NCBI RefSeq assembly: GCF_003122085.1
Contig: NZ_QEXV01000001.1
Coordinates: 248,001-312,000 of the forward strand
Length of the DNA stretch: 64,000 nucleotides
Direction of reading: 5' to 3'
From: Marinicauda salina
GTDB lineage: Bacteria; Pseudomonadota; Alphaproteobacteria; Caulobacterales; Maricaulaceae
Shown here: in pieces, positions 46,049 to 54,155 of the stretch
Layout of the letters: each line of letters begins with the position of its first letter
Position numbering within the stretch: the stretch's first letter is position 1
The notes under the pieces: model-generated
Told to the model about the DNA's origin: nothing
The model's database searches: none
The model's input: the letters and a program-made list of their open reading frames with translations, nothing else
Position numbers and translations under genes: made by a program

Positions 46049-46930
46049 TCAATCGTCCTCTCCTTGGTCGGCCGCGGCGAGCGCGGCGCGCGCGGCGTCG
46101 AGATGCAGGCGTTCGACCATGCGTCCGTCGACGGACACAGCGCCCCTGCCGGCGTTGGCGGGATCGTCGAACGCGGCGACCACCTTGCGCGCCTCGGCGA
46201 GTTCGTCGGCGCTCGGCGAAAACGCCGTCCGCGCGATCTCGACCTGGGCGGGGTGGATGAGCGTCTTGCCGTCGAAGCCGAGCCGGCGGCCCTCCTCGGC
46301 CTCGCGGCGCAGCCCGTCCGGGTCCGAGAAATCGTTGAACACGCCGTCGAGCGCAACGAGCGCGAAGGCGCGCGCCGCCGCGACGATCCCGGCGAGATGG
46401 GGGAGCAGCGCCGACCGCTCGCCGTCGCAGCGGCAGCGCAGCATGGCGCACAGATCGTTGGTTCCCGCCACCAGCGCCTCGAGGCGGACATCCCGGGCGG
46501 TCTCGCCGATCCGGCGCAGGTCGATCAGCGCCAGCGGCGTCTCGATCATCGCCCAGAGCGGGCCGTAATAGCCCGACGCCGCCAGCCGGGCGTGGGCGCG
46601 CTTGAGGCCGGCCGGGCTTTCGACCTTCGGCAGCACCACGGCGTCCGGCCGCGCCTCGGCGACGGCGGCCGCATCGGCGGCGAACTCGCCCGCCTCGGTC
46701 CCGTTCATGCGGATCACCCGTTCGGCGCCGGCCTCGCGCCACGCCGCCATCGCGTCGGCCGCGGCGGCGCGCGCAGAATCCTTGGCTTCGGGCGCGACGG
46801 CGTCCTCAAGATCGAGGATGAGGACGTCGGCGCCGAGGCCGGCGGCCTTCTCGATCGCGCGCGGCTTGTCTCCGGGGACGAACAGAACGGCGCGGCGCGG
46901 ATGCGGGACGGGTGACGTGTCGCCAGACAT
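46049..46930 (-). CDS. HpcH/HpaI-family CoA ester lyase (CitE/malyl-CoA lyase-like)
   Basis: A 293-residue TIM-barrel enzyme. Motifs: VPGDKPR start (about 17), LDLEDAV (about 39-45), RMNGTE, LPKVESP with the metal-binding Glu (about 118), and DFSDPDG / HPAQVE (about 220-240). It belongs to the citrate-lyase-beta / malyl-CoA lyase group; members cleave malyl-CoA or citramalyl-CoA, a glyoxylate-linked reaction. Start at 46930. Cotranscribed with the ArsC-like gene; divergent from the kinase-DUF429 fusion (24 bp gap). Confidence 0.85.
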   Translation of the reverse strand: MSGDTSPVPHPRRAVLFVPGDKPRAIEKAAGLGADVLILDLEDAVAPEAKDSARAAAADAMAAWREAGAERVIRMNGTEAGEFAADAAAVAEARPDAVVLPKVESPAGLKRAHARLAASGYYGPLWAMIETPLALIDLRRIGETARDVRLEALVAGTNDLCAMLRCRCDGERSALLPHLAGIVAAARAFALVALDGVFNDFSDPDGLRREAEEGRRLGFDGKTLIHPAQVEIARTAFSPSADELAEARKVVAAFDDPANAGRGAVSVDGRMVERLHLDAARAALAAADQGEDD

Positions 46931-46954
46931 GGCCGGAGCGCTTACAACGAAATC

Positions 46955-48538
46955 ATGGAGATGACCACCAGACCCGCGGTCCCGCAGACCGTCACCCTCC
47001 TGACCTCGCAGGTCGCGGGCAGCCGCGTCGGCGGCGGGGTCAGCGCGCATGTCCTGACCATGGGCGGGCTGACGCCGGAATTCGTCCCCACGGTCGTGAT
47101 CGGCCGGCATCCGGGCCTCGGCGTCCCCGGCGGCGGACCGACGCCCGACGCGGTCTTCGCCGGCGCGCTCGACAGCCTCGGCGCCAACGGCAACCGGGCG
47201 CGGGCGGCGGCGATCCTGGCGGGCTATTTCGCGACCCCCGTCCAGGTCGCGGCCGCCGCGGCCTTCATCGACGCGGCGCGCGCCGAGAATCCGGACGTTC
47301 TGGTCGTCGTCGACCCGATCTGCGGCGACGGCCCGGCCGACGCCGACGCGGCGCATCTCTATGTCGATCCCGCGATCGCGGCGGCGATCCGCGATGCGCT
47401 CGTCCCGCGCGCCAACCTGATCACGCCGAACCTGTTCGAGCTGTCCTGGCTGAGCGGAACGCCGCTCGCCTCGAGCGAAGACGCGATCGACGCCGCCCGG
47501 TCGCTGGGCCGGCCCGCCCTGGTCACGTCGGCGCCCGCCGGCGAGGGCCGGATCGGCGTGCTCGCCGTCACCGCCGACGAGGCCTGGCTCGCTGAAACCA
47601 CGCGCTTCGAGACGGTTCCGCGCGGCACGGGCGACCTGCTCGCCGCGCTGGCGCTGTTCGAGCGGCTCGGCGGCGCGACCCTGAGCGAAACGGCCCAACG
47701 CGCTGCGGCGCGTTCGGCGGCTGTGATCCGGCGCACGGCCGAACTCGACGCGTCCGATCTCGTGCTCGACGCCGGCCTGTTCGCCCTCGACGTCGACCCG
47801 ATCGCCGCCCGACGGCCCGGCGCGAAGGGGCCGGCCTGGGTGATTGGGCTCGACGGCTGTCCCGGGGGCTGGCTCGGCGTGCTGATCGATCTCAACGGGA
47901 TCGAACCGCCGCGCGCGCGGCTGTTTCCCGACTTCGCATCCGCACTGGAGGCCGAGGAGCGGCCCCATGTCGTCGCCGTCGACATGCCGATCGGCTTCGA
48001 GGACGCGCCGAGCGGATCGGGCGGACGGGCCTGCGAGCGCGAGGCCCGCGCCATCCTCGGCCCGCGGCGATCCTCGGTGTTCGCCTCGCCGCTTCGACCC
48101 GCGCTCGAGGCGGAGAGCTATGACGCGGCGCTGGCGGCCAACCGCGCCGCGGGCGGGCCGGGCCTGTCGAGGCAGACCTGGAATATCATGGCGCGCATGC
48201 GCGAGATCGACCGCGCGATGACACCGATGCGCGAGGGCTGCGTCCACGAAGTTCATCCCGAGGTCACGTTCGCCACGCTGGCGGGCGCGCCGATGATCCA
48301 CGCCAAGAAGACCGCCGAGGGCCGCGCCGAGCGCCTGGCGGTCCTCATCGATCACGGCCTGCCGCGCGATCTGCTCGATCCCCATCCCTTCAAGCGCCGC
48401 GAGGCCGCGCCCGACGACCTGCTCGACGCGGCGGCCTGCGCGGTCTCGGCGCGGCGGATCGCGGAGGGCGGGGCGCTGTGCCTGCCGGCCGATCCGCCGC
48501 GCGACGCCCGCGGGCTCAGGATGGCGATCTTCGCGTGA
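46955..48538 (+). CDS. Pyridoxal-kinase-like / DUF429 fusion protein
   Basis: A 527-residue two-domain protein. Residues about 10-280 form a ribokinase-type kinase like PdxK/PdxY: Ser-Gln-Val start, Val-Asp-Pro-Ile-Cys-Gly-Asp in the middle, and the anion-hole motif Pro-Arg-Gly-Thr-Gly-Asp (about 224-229). Residues about 288-527 match DUF429: Gly-Leu-Asp-Gly-Cys-Pro-Gly-Gly-Trp (about 291-299), Ala-Val-Asp-Met-Pro-Ile-Gly, a Glu in His-Pro-Glu, and Asp-Asp-Leu-Leu-Asp-Ala; such acidic residues fit an RNase-H-like fold. Fused in one frame without a stop. Whether the two halves act together is unknown. Confidence 0.8.
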   Translation: MEMTTRPAVPQTVTLLTSQVAGSRVGGGVSAHVLTMGGLTPEFVPTVVIGRHPGLGVPGGGPTPDAVFAGALDSLGANGNRARAAAILAGYFATPVQVAAAAAFIDAARAENPDVLVVVDPICGDGPADADAAHLYVDPAIAAAIRDALVPRANLITPNLFELSWLSGTPLASSEDAIDAARSLGRPALVTSAPAGEGRIGVLAVTADEAWLAETTRFETVPRGTGDLLAALALFERLGGATLSETAQRAAARSAAVIRRTAELDASDLVLDAGLFALDVDPIAARRPGAKGPAWVIGLDGCPGGWLGVLIDLNGIEPPRARLFPDFASALEAEERPHVVAVDMPIGFEDAPSGSGGRACEREARAILGPRRSSVFASPLRPALEAESYDAALAANRAAGGPGLSRQTWNIMARMREIDRAMTPMREGCVHEVHPEVTFATLAGAPMIHAKKTAEGRAERLAVLIDHGLPRDLLDPHPFKRREAAPDDLLDAAACAVSARRIAEGGALCLPADPPRDARGLRMAIFA

Positions 48539-48579
48539 GGCGTTGATTCCGGACGCCCGCCCGGCTAACGCCTCGCCCC

Positions 48580-49713
48580 ATGAGCATCGAGATCCACGGA
48601 ACGGTCGCGCCCGGCTTCGAGGCCGTCCGCGACGCCTTCGCCAAAAACTTCGAGACCCGCGACGAGTTGGGCGCCGGATTCGCGCTCGTGCACGACGGCG
48701 AGGCTCTGGTCGACATCCGCGCCGGCTGGGCGGACCGCAAGAAGACGCAGGCCTGGACCGAGCGGACGATCGTCCCGGTCTTCTCCACCGGCAAGGCGAT
48801 CACCGCGCTGGTCGTCGCCTGGCTCGTCGACCAGAACCGGCTCGATTACGACGCACCCGTGGCCGACGTCTGGCCGGAGTTCGGCGCCGAGGGCAAGGAC
48901 CGGGTCACGCTCGCCGAGGCGCTGTCCCACCAGGCCGGCGTACCGGGGATCGCTGACGAGATGGATCCCGGCGACTGGTTCGAGCGCGAGACCATGGAGG
49001 CCCGACTCGCCGCGCAGAAGCCGCTGTGGGAGCCGGGGAGGGGCTCGGGCTATCACCCGATCACGTTCGGCGTCATCGCCGACGCCGTGGTGCGCCGCGC
49101 CGACGAAAAAGGCCGGACCGTGGGCGACATCCTCAAGGACGTGATCGCCGGGCCGCGCAGCCTCGACTTCATGATCGGCGTGCCGGAGGACCAGCACGAC
49201 CGCGCCGCCGAGCACGTCCTGCCGCCGAAACCGCCCTTCCTCGGCGACATGAACGACGCCAAGACGCTGGCCTTCCTCAAGCCCTGGTCATCGCCGGGAC
49301 GGCGCGGGACGGCGACCTGGCGCTCGGCCGAGCTGCCCGCCGCCAACGGCCACGGAACCGCCCGCGCGCTCGCCGACCTAATGAGCGCCTTCGCCTGCAG
49401 CGGACGCCTGCAGGGCGAGGCCTTCCTGTCCGAGGCCGTCGTGAAGGACGCGCTGCGCGAGCGCGTGTCGGGGCCGGACCGGGTGCTGCCCTTCGATCTC
49501 GCCTTCGGCGCGGGCGTGATGATCAACCGCGACAGCGGCGCGCTCGGCCCGGAGCCGAAAACGGTCGGCCATTACGGCTTCGGCGGCTCGTGCGCCTTCG
49601 CCGATCCGGCGCGCGGGGTCTCGGGGGCCTATGTCATGAACCGGCAGATGGACGTGCTCGTCGGCGACGCGCGCGCCGTCGCGCTCATCGAGGCCGCCTA
49701 CGCCGGACTGTGA
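48580..49713 (+). CDS. Serine hydrolase, beta-lactamase/EstB family
   Basis: A 377-residue class C beta-lactamase-related hydrolase without signal peptide, hence cytoplasmic. The Ser-Thr-Gly-Lys nucleophile motif (FSTGK, about 69-73) is visible, then a Tyr in the second motif (GSGYHPIT, about 160) and HYGFGG (about 331) for the third. Most probably an esterase or D-amino-acid peptidase rather than a resistance enzyme. Substrate unknown. Confidence 0.88.
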   Translation: MSIEIHGTVAPGFEAVRDAFAKNFETRDELGAGFALVHDGEALVDIRAGWADRKKTQAWTERTIVPVFSTGKAITALVVAWLVDQNRLDYDAPVADVWPEFGAEGKDRVTLAEALSHQAGVPGIADEMDPGDWFERETMEARLAAQKPLWEPGRGSGYHPITFGVIADAVVRRADEKGRTVGDILKDVIAGPRSLDFMIGVPEDQHDRAAEHVLPPKPPFLGDMNDAKTLAFLKPWSSPGRRGTATWRSAELPAANGHGTARALADLMSAFACSGRLQGEAFLSEAVVKDALRERVSGPDRVLPFDLAFGAGVMINRDSGALGPEPKTVGHYGFGGSCAFADPARGVSGAYVMNRQMDVLVGDARAVALIEAAYAGL

Positions 49714-49723
49714 GTCAAAAGAA

Positions 49724-49750
49724 AACGGGCGCGCCGGCGGCGCGCCCGTT
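49724..49750 (-). terminator. Rho-independent terminator of the cold-shock gene
   Basis: Perfect 12-bp stem (AACGGGCGCGCC / GGCGCGCCCGTT, 3-base loop). Read on the minus strand, it follows the csp stop and is itself followed by TTTTCTTTT, the expected T-tract. It may also stop the hydrolase transcript from the left, with less T. Confidence 0.85.
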
Positions 49751-49773
49751 CCCGTTCCGTTATCCGGCCCGGC

Positions 49774-49986
49774 CTAGTCGGCGAGACGGAGATTGACCGC
49801 CTTCGGGCCCTTGCCGCGCGCGTCGGGCTCGGTCTCGAAGGTGACCCGCTGGCCGTCGGCAAGGCTGTCCAGGCCGGCGTCCTTGAGCGCGGTCACGTGG
49901 ACGAAGACGTCCTTGCCGCCCTCGTCCGGCGTGATGAAGCCAAAGCCCTTGGAGGCGTTGAAAAACTTGACAGTTCCAGTCGTCAT
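49774..49986 (-). CDS. Cold-shock domain protein
   Basis: A 70-residue CspA-family RNA chaperone with RNP1 (Gly-Phe-Gly-Phe-Ile) and RNP2 (Val-Phe-Val-His) motifs: Lys-Gly-Phe-Gly-Phe-Ile at about 14-19 and Asp-Val-Phe-Val-His at 27-31. The start is ATG at 49984-49986. The 233-bp upstream gap to the next (divergent) gene may include a long leader as in csp genes; no specific fold could be assigned. An intrinsic terminator follows. Confidence 0.95.
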   Translation of the reverse strand: MTTGTVKFFNASKGFGFITPDEGGKDVFVHVTALKDAGLDSLADGQRVTFETEPDARGKGPKAVNLRLAD

Positions 49987-50219
49987 GAGAGGGATCTTTC
50001 CCAAAACCGCGCCGCGTCCGGCGCATGCGTTTAGTCGCGCTCGGCGTCCCTGAAGCGGCGAACGGACATGTTGTTCGGGGAAAGTCGGTGCGAACGCGTC
50101 ATCGCGTGTCGGTAGTCCAGTATTCCGCCGGGCCTCTCTGCAGGCCGCCCGTAAATGCGATGATATGCTGAAAGCCGGGCGCCTCACAAGCAAAACCCGC
50201 CACAGGAGGCCGCAACCCC

Positions 50220-50519
50220 ATGGTCCGCCGATCCCGTTTCCGCCGCACCGAGCGCGCCCGCGAGGCGCGCCGCCGGGCGCGTCAGGGCTTCGAGCCGGTC
50301 GGCGCGATCAAGTGGGCGGGCCTCGGCGCGGCGCTCCTGATCTTTCTCGGCGTGGCCGCCGGGATGCGCGGCGAGGCCTTCGCGGTGCGCATCGCCGCCG
50401 CCCTCGGCCGCTTCGGATTCCTCGCCGAGCCGGCGGTGTTCGGCGTGTCCTGGCTCGAGATCGCCGGCGTCGGCGCCGCCGTCGTCATGCTCGTCGCGGT
50501 GCTCGTCCGCCTGCGCTGA
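50220..50519 (+). CDS. Small two-helix membrane protein
   Basis: A 99-residue protein: an Arg-rich N-terminus (residues 2-22), then two hydrophobic segments (about 30-48 and 77-97). AGGAGG precedes the ATG by nine bases, and the coding frame has the GC3 bias of neighbours. No family recognised. Confidence 0.65.
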   Translation: MVRRSRFRRTERAREARRRARQGFEPVGAIKWAGLGAALLIFLGVAAGMRGEAFAVRIAAALGRFGFLAEPAVFGVSWLEIAGVGAAVVMLVAVLVRLR

Positions 50520-50523
50520 GGGC

Positions 50524-51024
50524 TCAGGCGTTCAGCCGCCAGACCGACCAGGCGAGCGCGACGGCGAAGCCGAGCCAGGCGAGCAGCGGGACCAGCAGGA
50601 CGCCCGCCGCCGTCGATGCCCGGAAGGCCGCCCAGGTCGCGACGACGCAGAGCAGCGTCGCGACGATCGTCGTCCAGAAGCCGGCGGCGACGCTCTGCAG
50701 GCCGAAATAGAGTCCCGTCCAGCTCACGCTGACCAGGTACTGAAGCAGGATGAGCGCCCGCGCAGGCCCCTTGCGCGCCGGGTCGTCGCTGCGGTCGACG
50801 AACCAGAGCGCGGCGGCCATCAGTCCGAACAGCCCGACCCAGACCGAACCGATCACGACGCCGCCCGGCGCCCAGCCCGGCTGGGCGAGCCCGCGCGACC
50901 AGGCGATCGCGCCGCCGGAGAAGATCCAGCCGTTCAGCGCGACCGCAATGCCGGTGAAGATCAGGATGTAGATCAGCAGGCGCGCCGCTCCGGCGCGCGG
51001 TCTGCGGAAGATGTTGGTGGCCAC
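50524..51024 (-). CDS. tspO: TspO/MBR family protein
   Basis: A 166-residue five-helix membrane protein related to the translocator protein/tryptophan-rich sensory protein. The family signature Pro-Gly-Trp-Ala-Pro-Gly-Gly-Val (about 47-54), the Trp-rich helices and a Trp-Thr-x-Leu-Tyr-Phe motif (about 100) are present. Start is GTG at 51024, preceded by GGAG six bases upstream. It may bind tetrapyrroles or act in oxidative stress, as for family members. Confidence 0.85.
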   Translation of the reverse strand: MATNIFRRPRAGAARLLIYILIFTGIAVALNGWIFSGGAIAWSRGLAQPGWAPGGVVIGSVWVGLFGLMAAALWFVDRSDDPARKGPARALILLQYLVSVSWTGLYFGLQSVAAGFWTTIVATLLCVVATWAAFRASTAAGVLLVPLLAWLGFAVALAWSVWRLNA

Positions 51025-51152
51025 TCAATGCTCCGTGCCGGCGGGTGAAGGCAAGCTTGCGCGCGAATGTGTCGGACATTGGGCGGCGCTGGACGCCGCC
51101 GCGTCGCGGGCGTATGGCCGACCGACCGAGCATGTCGACCTGGAGAGATTTC

Positions 51153-51701
51153 GTGACCGACGCGCCTGTCATCGAAACCGAGCGCCTGCGCCTCCGCGCG
51201 CCCGAGGAACGCGATTTCGAGGGCATGACCGCGCTGATGAGCGACCCCGTCGCCGCCGAGCATATCGGCGGCGTCCAGACCCCGCCTCAGATCTGGCGTT
51301 CGCTGTGCATGCTGATCGGCCACTGGGCGGTGCGCGGCTACGGCTTCTTCGCCGTCGAGGAGCGAGCCACCGGCGCCTGGGTCGGCCGGGTCGGCCCGTG
51401 GTTCCCCCATGGCTGGCCGCAGCCGGAGGTCGGCTGGTCGATCCTGCGCGAGCACTGGGGCAAGGGCTACGCGACCGAGGCCGCGGCGGCCTCGATGGAC
51501 TTCGCCTTCGACTCGCTGGGCTGGGACGAGGCGATCCATCTCATCGCCGCGGAGAATGCGGGCTCGCAAGGCGTGGCGCGCAAGCTGGGCTCGCGCGACA
51601 CCGGCCGCGACGCCGAGGTCGCCGGCTTCGACATGATCGTCGACGTGTGGGGCCAGACCGCCGCCGAGTGGAAGGAAAACCGGCGCCGCCTCGGGCTGTG
51701 A
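51153..51701 (+). CDS. GNAT family N-acetyltransferase
   Basis: A 182-residue acetyltransferase of the RimJ/RimL type: N-terminal ThrGluArgLeuArgLeuArg, acetyl-CoA loop Trp-Gly-Lys-Gly-Tyr-Ala-Thr-Glu-Ala (about 108-116) and Asn-x-x-Ser (about 135) before the last helix. The GTG at 51153 follows GGAGAG by six bases; longer forms with ATG at 51132 or 51114 are possible. Substrate unknown. Confidence 0.85.
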   Translation: MTDAPVIETERLRLRAPEERDFEGMTALMSDPVAAEHIGGVQTPPQIWRSLCMLIGHWAVRGYGFFAVEERATGAWVGRVGPWFPHGWPQPEVGWSILREHWGKGYATEAAAASMDFAFDSLGWDEAIHLIAAENAGSQGVARKLGSRDTGRDAEVAGFDMIVDVWGQTAAEWKENRRRLGL

Positions 51702-51778
51702 CCCCGCGACGATCGCGCCGGTCGCGCGATCCGCGCCGCGGTTCTAGAGTGAGGCCGAATCGCCGAGGAGGCCCCGTC

Positions 51779-52624
51779 ATGGCCGTGCGCCGCATGCTCG
51801 CCCTGCTCACCGGAACCGAGGCGGACGCGCCGCTCTTGCGCGACGCCTTCGCCGTCGCGTCCCGTCACGGTGCCCGGCTGGACGCGCTCTTCGTCAGGCG
51901 CAGCGCGCGCTCGGGCGCGGACTTCCTCGGCGACGCGTTTTCCGTCTACGGCATGGAGTCGCTGCTCGAGGATCTCGAGACCGCCGGAAGCCAGGCCGCG
52001 ATGGCGGCCAAGTCAGCGTTCGAGACCGCCGCCGGCGCGGCGAAAGAGAAAGCCGTGGGCGGCTTCACCGATTTCATCGGTCTGCCGGCCGACGCGCTCT
52101 CGGCGCACGGACGGCTCTGCGACGTCGTGGTCATGGCCAAGCCCGGCGCCGAGGGCGACCGCGCCCGCGAGGACGCCGCCCGCGCCGCGCTGCTGGAGAC
52201 CGGCCGGCCGGTCCTGCTGCTGCCCGACGCCGGCGCCGAGCCGGCCTCGGGGCGCTTCGCCCGTGTGACGGCGGCCTGGGACGGCTCGCAGGAAGCCGCC
52301 CGCGCGCTCATCGGCGCGCTCGACTTCCTCGCCGACGCCGAAGACGTCGACGTGGTCACGGTCACCGACGAGGGCGCGGCCTCCGAGCTCGGCGGCGCGG
52401 CGGAGCGTTACCTCGATCTCCACGGCGTCAAGGCGGACCTGCGCGAGGAGGACCGCGAAGGCCGACCGATGGGCGTCGCGCTCGCCGAGATCGCGAACGA
52501 GTCGAAGGCCGACCTGCTCGTCATGGGCGGGTTCGGAACGAGCGCCTGGCGCGAGCAGGTCGGCGGCGGGGCGACCCGGCGCGCGATGCGCCACGCGGCC
52601 TGCGCCCTGCTCGTCACCCACTGA
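51779..52624 (+). CDS. Universal stress protein, tandem-domain type
   Basis: A 281-residue protein made of two Usp-like halves; the second keeps the nucleotide-binding Gly-Gly-Phe-Gly-x9-Gly-Gly-Ala-Thr pattern (about 249-264), the first is degenerate. Cytoplasmic; such proteins respond to starvation or oxygen stress. ATG at 51779-51781, preceded by a GAGGAGG site. Convergent with the LytTR gene (6-bp gap). Confidence 0.88.
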   Translation: MAVRRMLALLTGTEADAPLLRDAFAVASRHGARLDALFVRRSARSGADFLGDAFSVYGMESLLEDLETAGSQAAMAAKSAFETAAGAAKEKAVGGFTDFIGLPADALSAHGRLCDVVVMAKPGAEGDRAREDAARAALLETGRPVLLLPDAGAEPASGRFARVTAAWDGSQEAARALIGALDFLADAEDVDVVTVTDEGAASELGGAAERYLDLHGVKADLREEDREGRPMGVALAEIANESKADLLVMGGFGTSAWREQVGGGATRRAMRHAACALLVTH

Positions 52625-52630
52625 TCCGGC

Positions 52631-53371
52631 CTAGAACCAGCCCGCCTCGCGGAGCGCGGGATAATAGGTGCGGCTCACCGGCGCCTCGGCGCCGTCGGCG
52701 AGCACGAGTGTTCCCCGGCCGTCGCCCTTCCTCGCATCGACGACGGCGTCCCGGGCCACCCACCAGGAGCGGTGCGTGCGCGCGCCGTCGAGCGCCTCGA
52801 CGGCGGCGATCGCGTCCCTGAGCCGCATGAGGATGAGCGCGTCGCCCGCCTCGGTGCGCACGCGCAGGTAATGATCCTCGGACTCGAGCGCGAGGAGGCG
52901 CGCCCGGCGCAGGCGCGGCGGCAGCCGGTCGAGCAGGGCGCGCGACGGGCGCGACTCCGCCGTGATGTCGCGGCGCTCCCGCAGGCGGTCGGCGGCCCAG
53001 CTCACCAGCGTGACGAAACCCGAGATGACCAGCACGAAGAAGAACAGGATCGGCGCCTCGCCCCAGCGGATCCGGCCGGCGAGGAGGCCGTTGACCACGG
53101 TGACGATGAGCGTGATCGGGATCGAGACGACGACCGCCGTGACGGCGTAGGGCGTCCAGGCCGGCCACCCCGCTGCAACACGCCCCAGCACGGCCCCGGA
53201 CCCGAAACCGAAGGCGCCGCCGACGGCGATCAGCCCGACCCAGTAGATCCAGACCCACGGCCAACCGAGCCCCTCGGAGCCGAACGGGGCGAGGATGGCC
53301 AGGAAGGTGCCGAGCCCCACCGCGAGAGCGGCGATCTCGAGACAGCTCTTCAACAGCGGATGCGTCGGCAC
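52631..53371 (-). CDS. Membrane-anchored LytTR family transcription regulator
   Basis: A 246-residue protein with four hydrophobic segments (about 8-26, 35-52, 64-86 and 96-116), a linker, and a C-terminal LytTR DNA-binding domain (about 155-246; Ser-Glu-Asp-His-Tyr-Leu-Arg-Val, then Arg-x-x-His-Arg-Ser-Trp-Trp-Val and Val-Ser-Arg-Thr-Tyr-Tyr). GTG start at 53371 after GGAGGG. Such proteins link membrane signals to transcription without a kinase; target unknown, but divergently placed small genes at 53522-54072 are candidates. Confidence 0.85.
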   Translation of the reverse strand: MPTHPLLKSCLEIAALAVGLGTFLAILAPFGSEGLGWPWVWIYWVGLIAVGGAFGFGSGAVLGRVAAGWPAWTPYAVTAVVVSIPITLIVTVVNGLLAGRIRWGEAPILFFFVLVISGFVTLVSWAADRLRERRDITAESRPSRALLDRLPPRLRRARLLALESEDHYLRVRTEAGDALILMRLRDAIAAVEALDGARTHRSWWVARDAVVDARKGDGRGTLVLADGAEAPVSRTYYPALREAGWF

Positions 53372-53521
53372 GCGGCCCTCCGTTCGCGAAGCGCGAATCG
53401 CAGGGTTACCTCCGCTCGCGAAGCCGTCCAGCCCGCTCGCGCAATCGCGCTTTCCCGCCGTCGTCGCGCCCGGCAATCCCGGCTGCATCGTCGATCACGA
53501 CGCACGCAGAAGGGATGCCCC

Positions 53522-53680
53522 ATGAAACGCCTGTTGAAGACCGTCGCCGGTCTGGCGCTGGGCGCAGCCGTGCTTTGCGCCTTCGCGCCCGCCGAGACCC
53601 GCCTAGTCGGCGCGGCCGTCGCCGCCGCGATCGGACCCGATACGGCCGTCGTCATGTCGATCGAGGGAGGCCGGTCATGA
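53522..53680 (+). CDS. 52-residue secreted or membrane-anchored peptide
   Basis: A short ORF with basic start (Met-Lys-Arg-Leu-Leu-Lys), a hydrophobic segment (about 7-24) and a second weaker one. A ribosome site AGAAGGG precedes the ATG and the stop overlaps the next gene by four bases (ATGA), which argues that it is translated. No family recognised. Confidence 0.5.
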   Translation: MKRLLKTVAGLALGAAVLCAFAPAETRLVGAAVAAAIGPDTAVVMSIEGGRS

Positions 53681-54072
53681 ATATCGAGGCCTTCCTCGCC
53701 GCGCCCTGGCACATCCAGCTCCACGCGCTGTCGGCGCTCGCCGCGCTCGGCGTCGGCGCGGTCCAGTTCGGCGCGCCCAAGGGCACGATCCCCCACCGCA
53801 CGCTCGGCTATGTCTGGGTCGGCCTGATGGTCGCGACCGCCGTCACCGCGATCTTCATCCGCCAGCTCAATGACGGGGCCTTCAGCTGGATCCACATCTT
53901 CGTGCCGCTCACCCTGTTCGGCGTCGTCGAGTTGTCCATCCGGGCGCGCCGCGGGCTGACGGGCCGGCACCGGAATTCGGCGCTCGGCATGTTCCTGGGC
54001 GCGCTCCTCGTTCCCGGCGCGCTGTCCTTCCTTCCCGGCCGTCTGATGTGGGAGACGCTCTTCGGCGGGTAA
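53677..54072 (+). CDS. DUF2306 family membrane protein
   Basis: A 131-residue protein with four hydrophobic segments. The motif His-x-x-Leu-Gly-Tyr-Val-Trp-Val (about 43-52) and the nearby Ile-x-x-Leu-Asn-Asp-Gly-Ala-Phe are DUF2306 marks. Coupled to the preceding 52-codon gene and divergent from the LytTR regulator, so possibly its target. Function unknown. Confidence 0.8.
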   Translation: MNIEAFLAAPWHIQLHALSALAALGVGAVQFGAPKGTIPHRTLGYVWVGLMVATAVTAIFIRQLNDGAFSWIHIFVPLTLFGVVELSIRARRGLTGRHRNSALGMFLGALLVPGALSFLPGRLMWETLFGG

Positions 54073-54155
54073 GCATGGCCGAGATCGCCCATGGACCAGC
54101 GCGCAGGACACGCTAGAGTCGTCCGGCATCACGGGCGACGGGGGCTTTCTCAGCG

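Noticed and set aside
49987-50219. An RNA thermometer or riboswitch in the csp leader
   Set aside because: The leader is long, but I could not draw a consistent fold or a conserved box; left undetermined.
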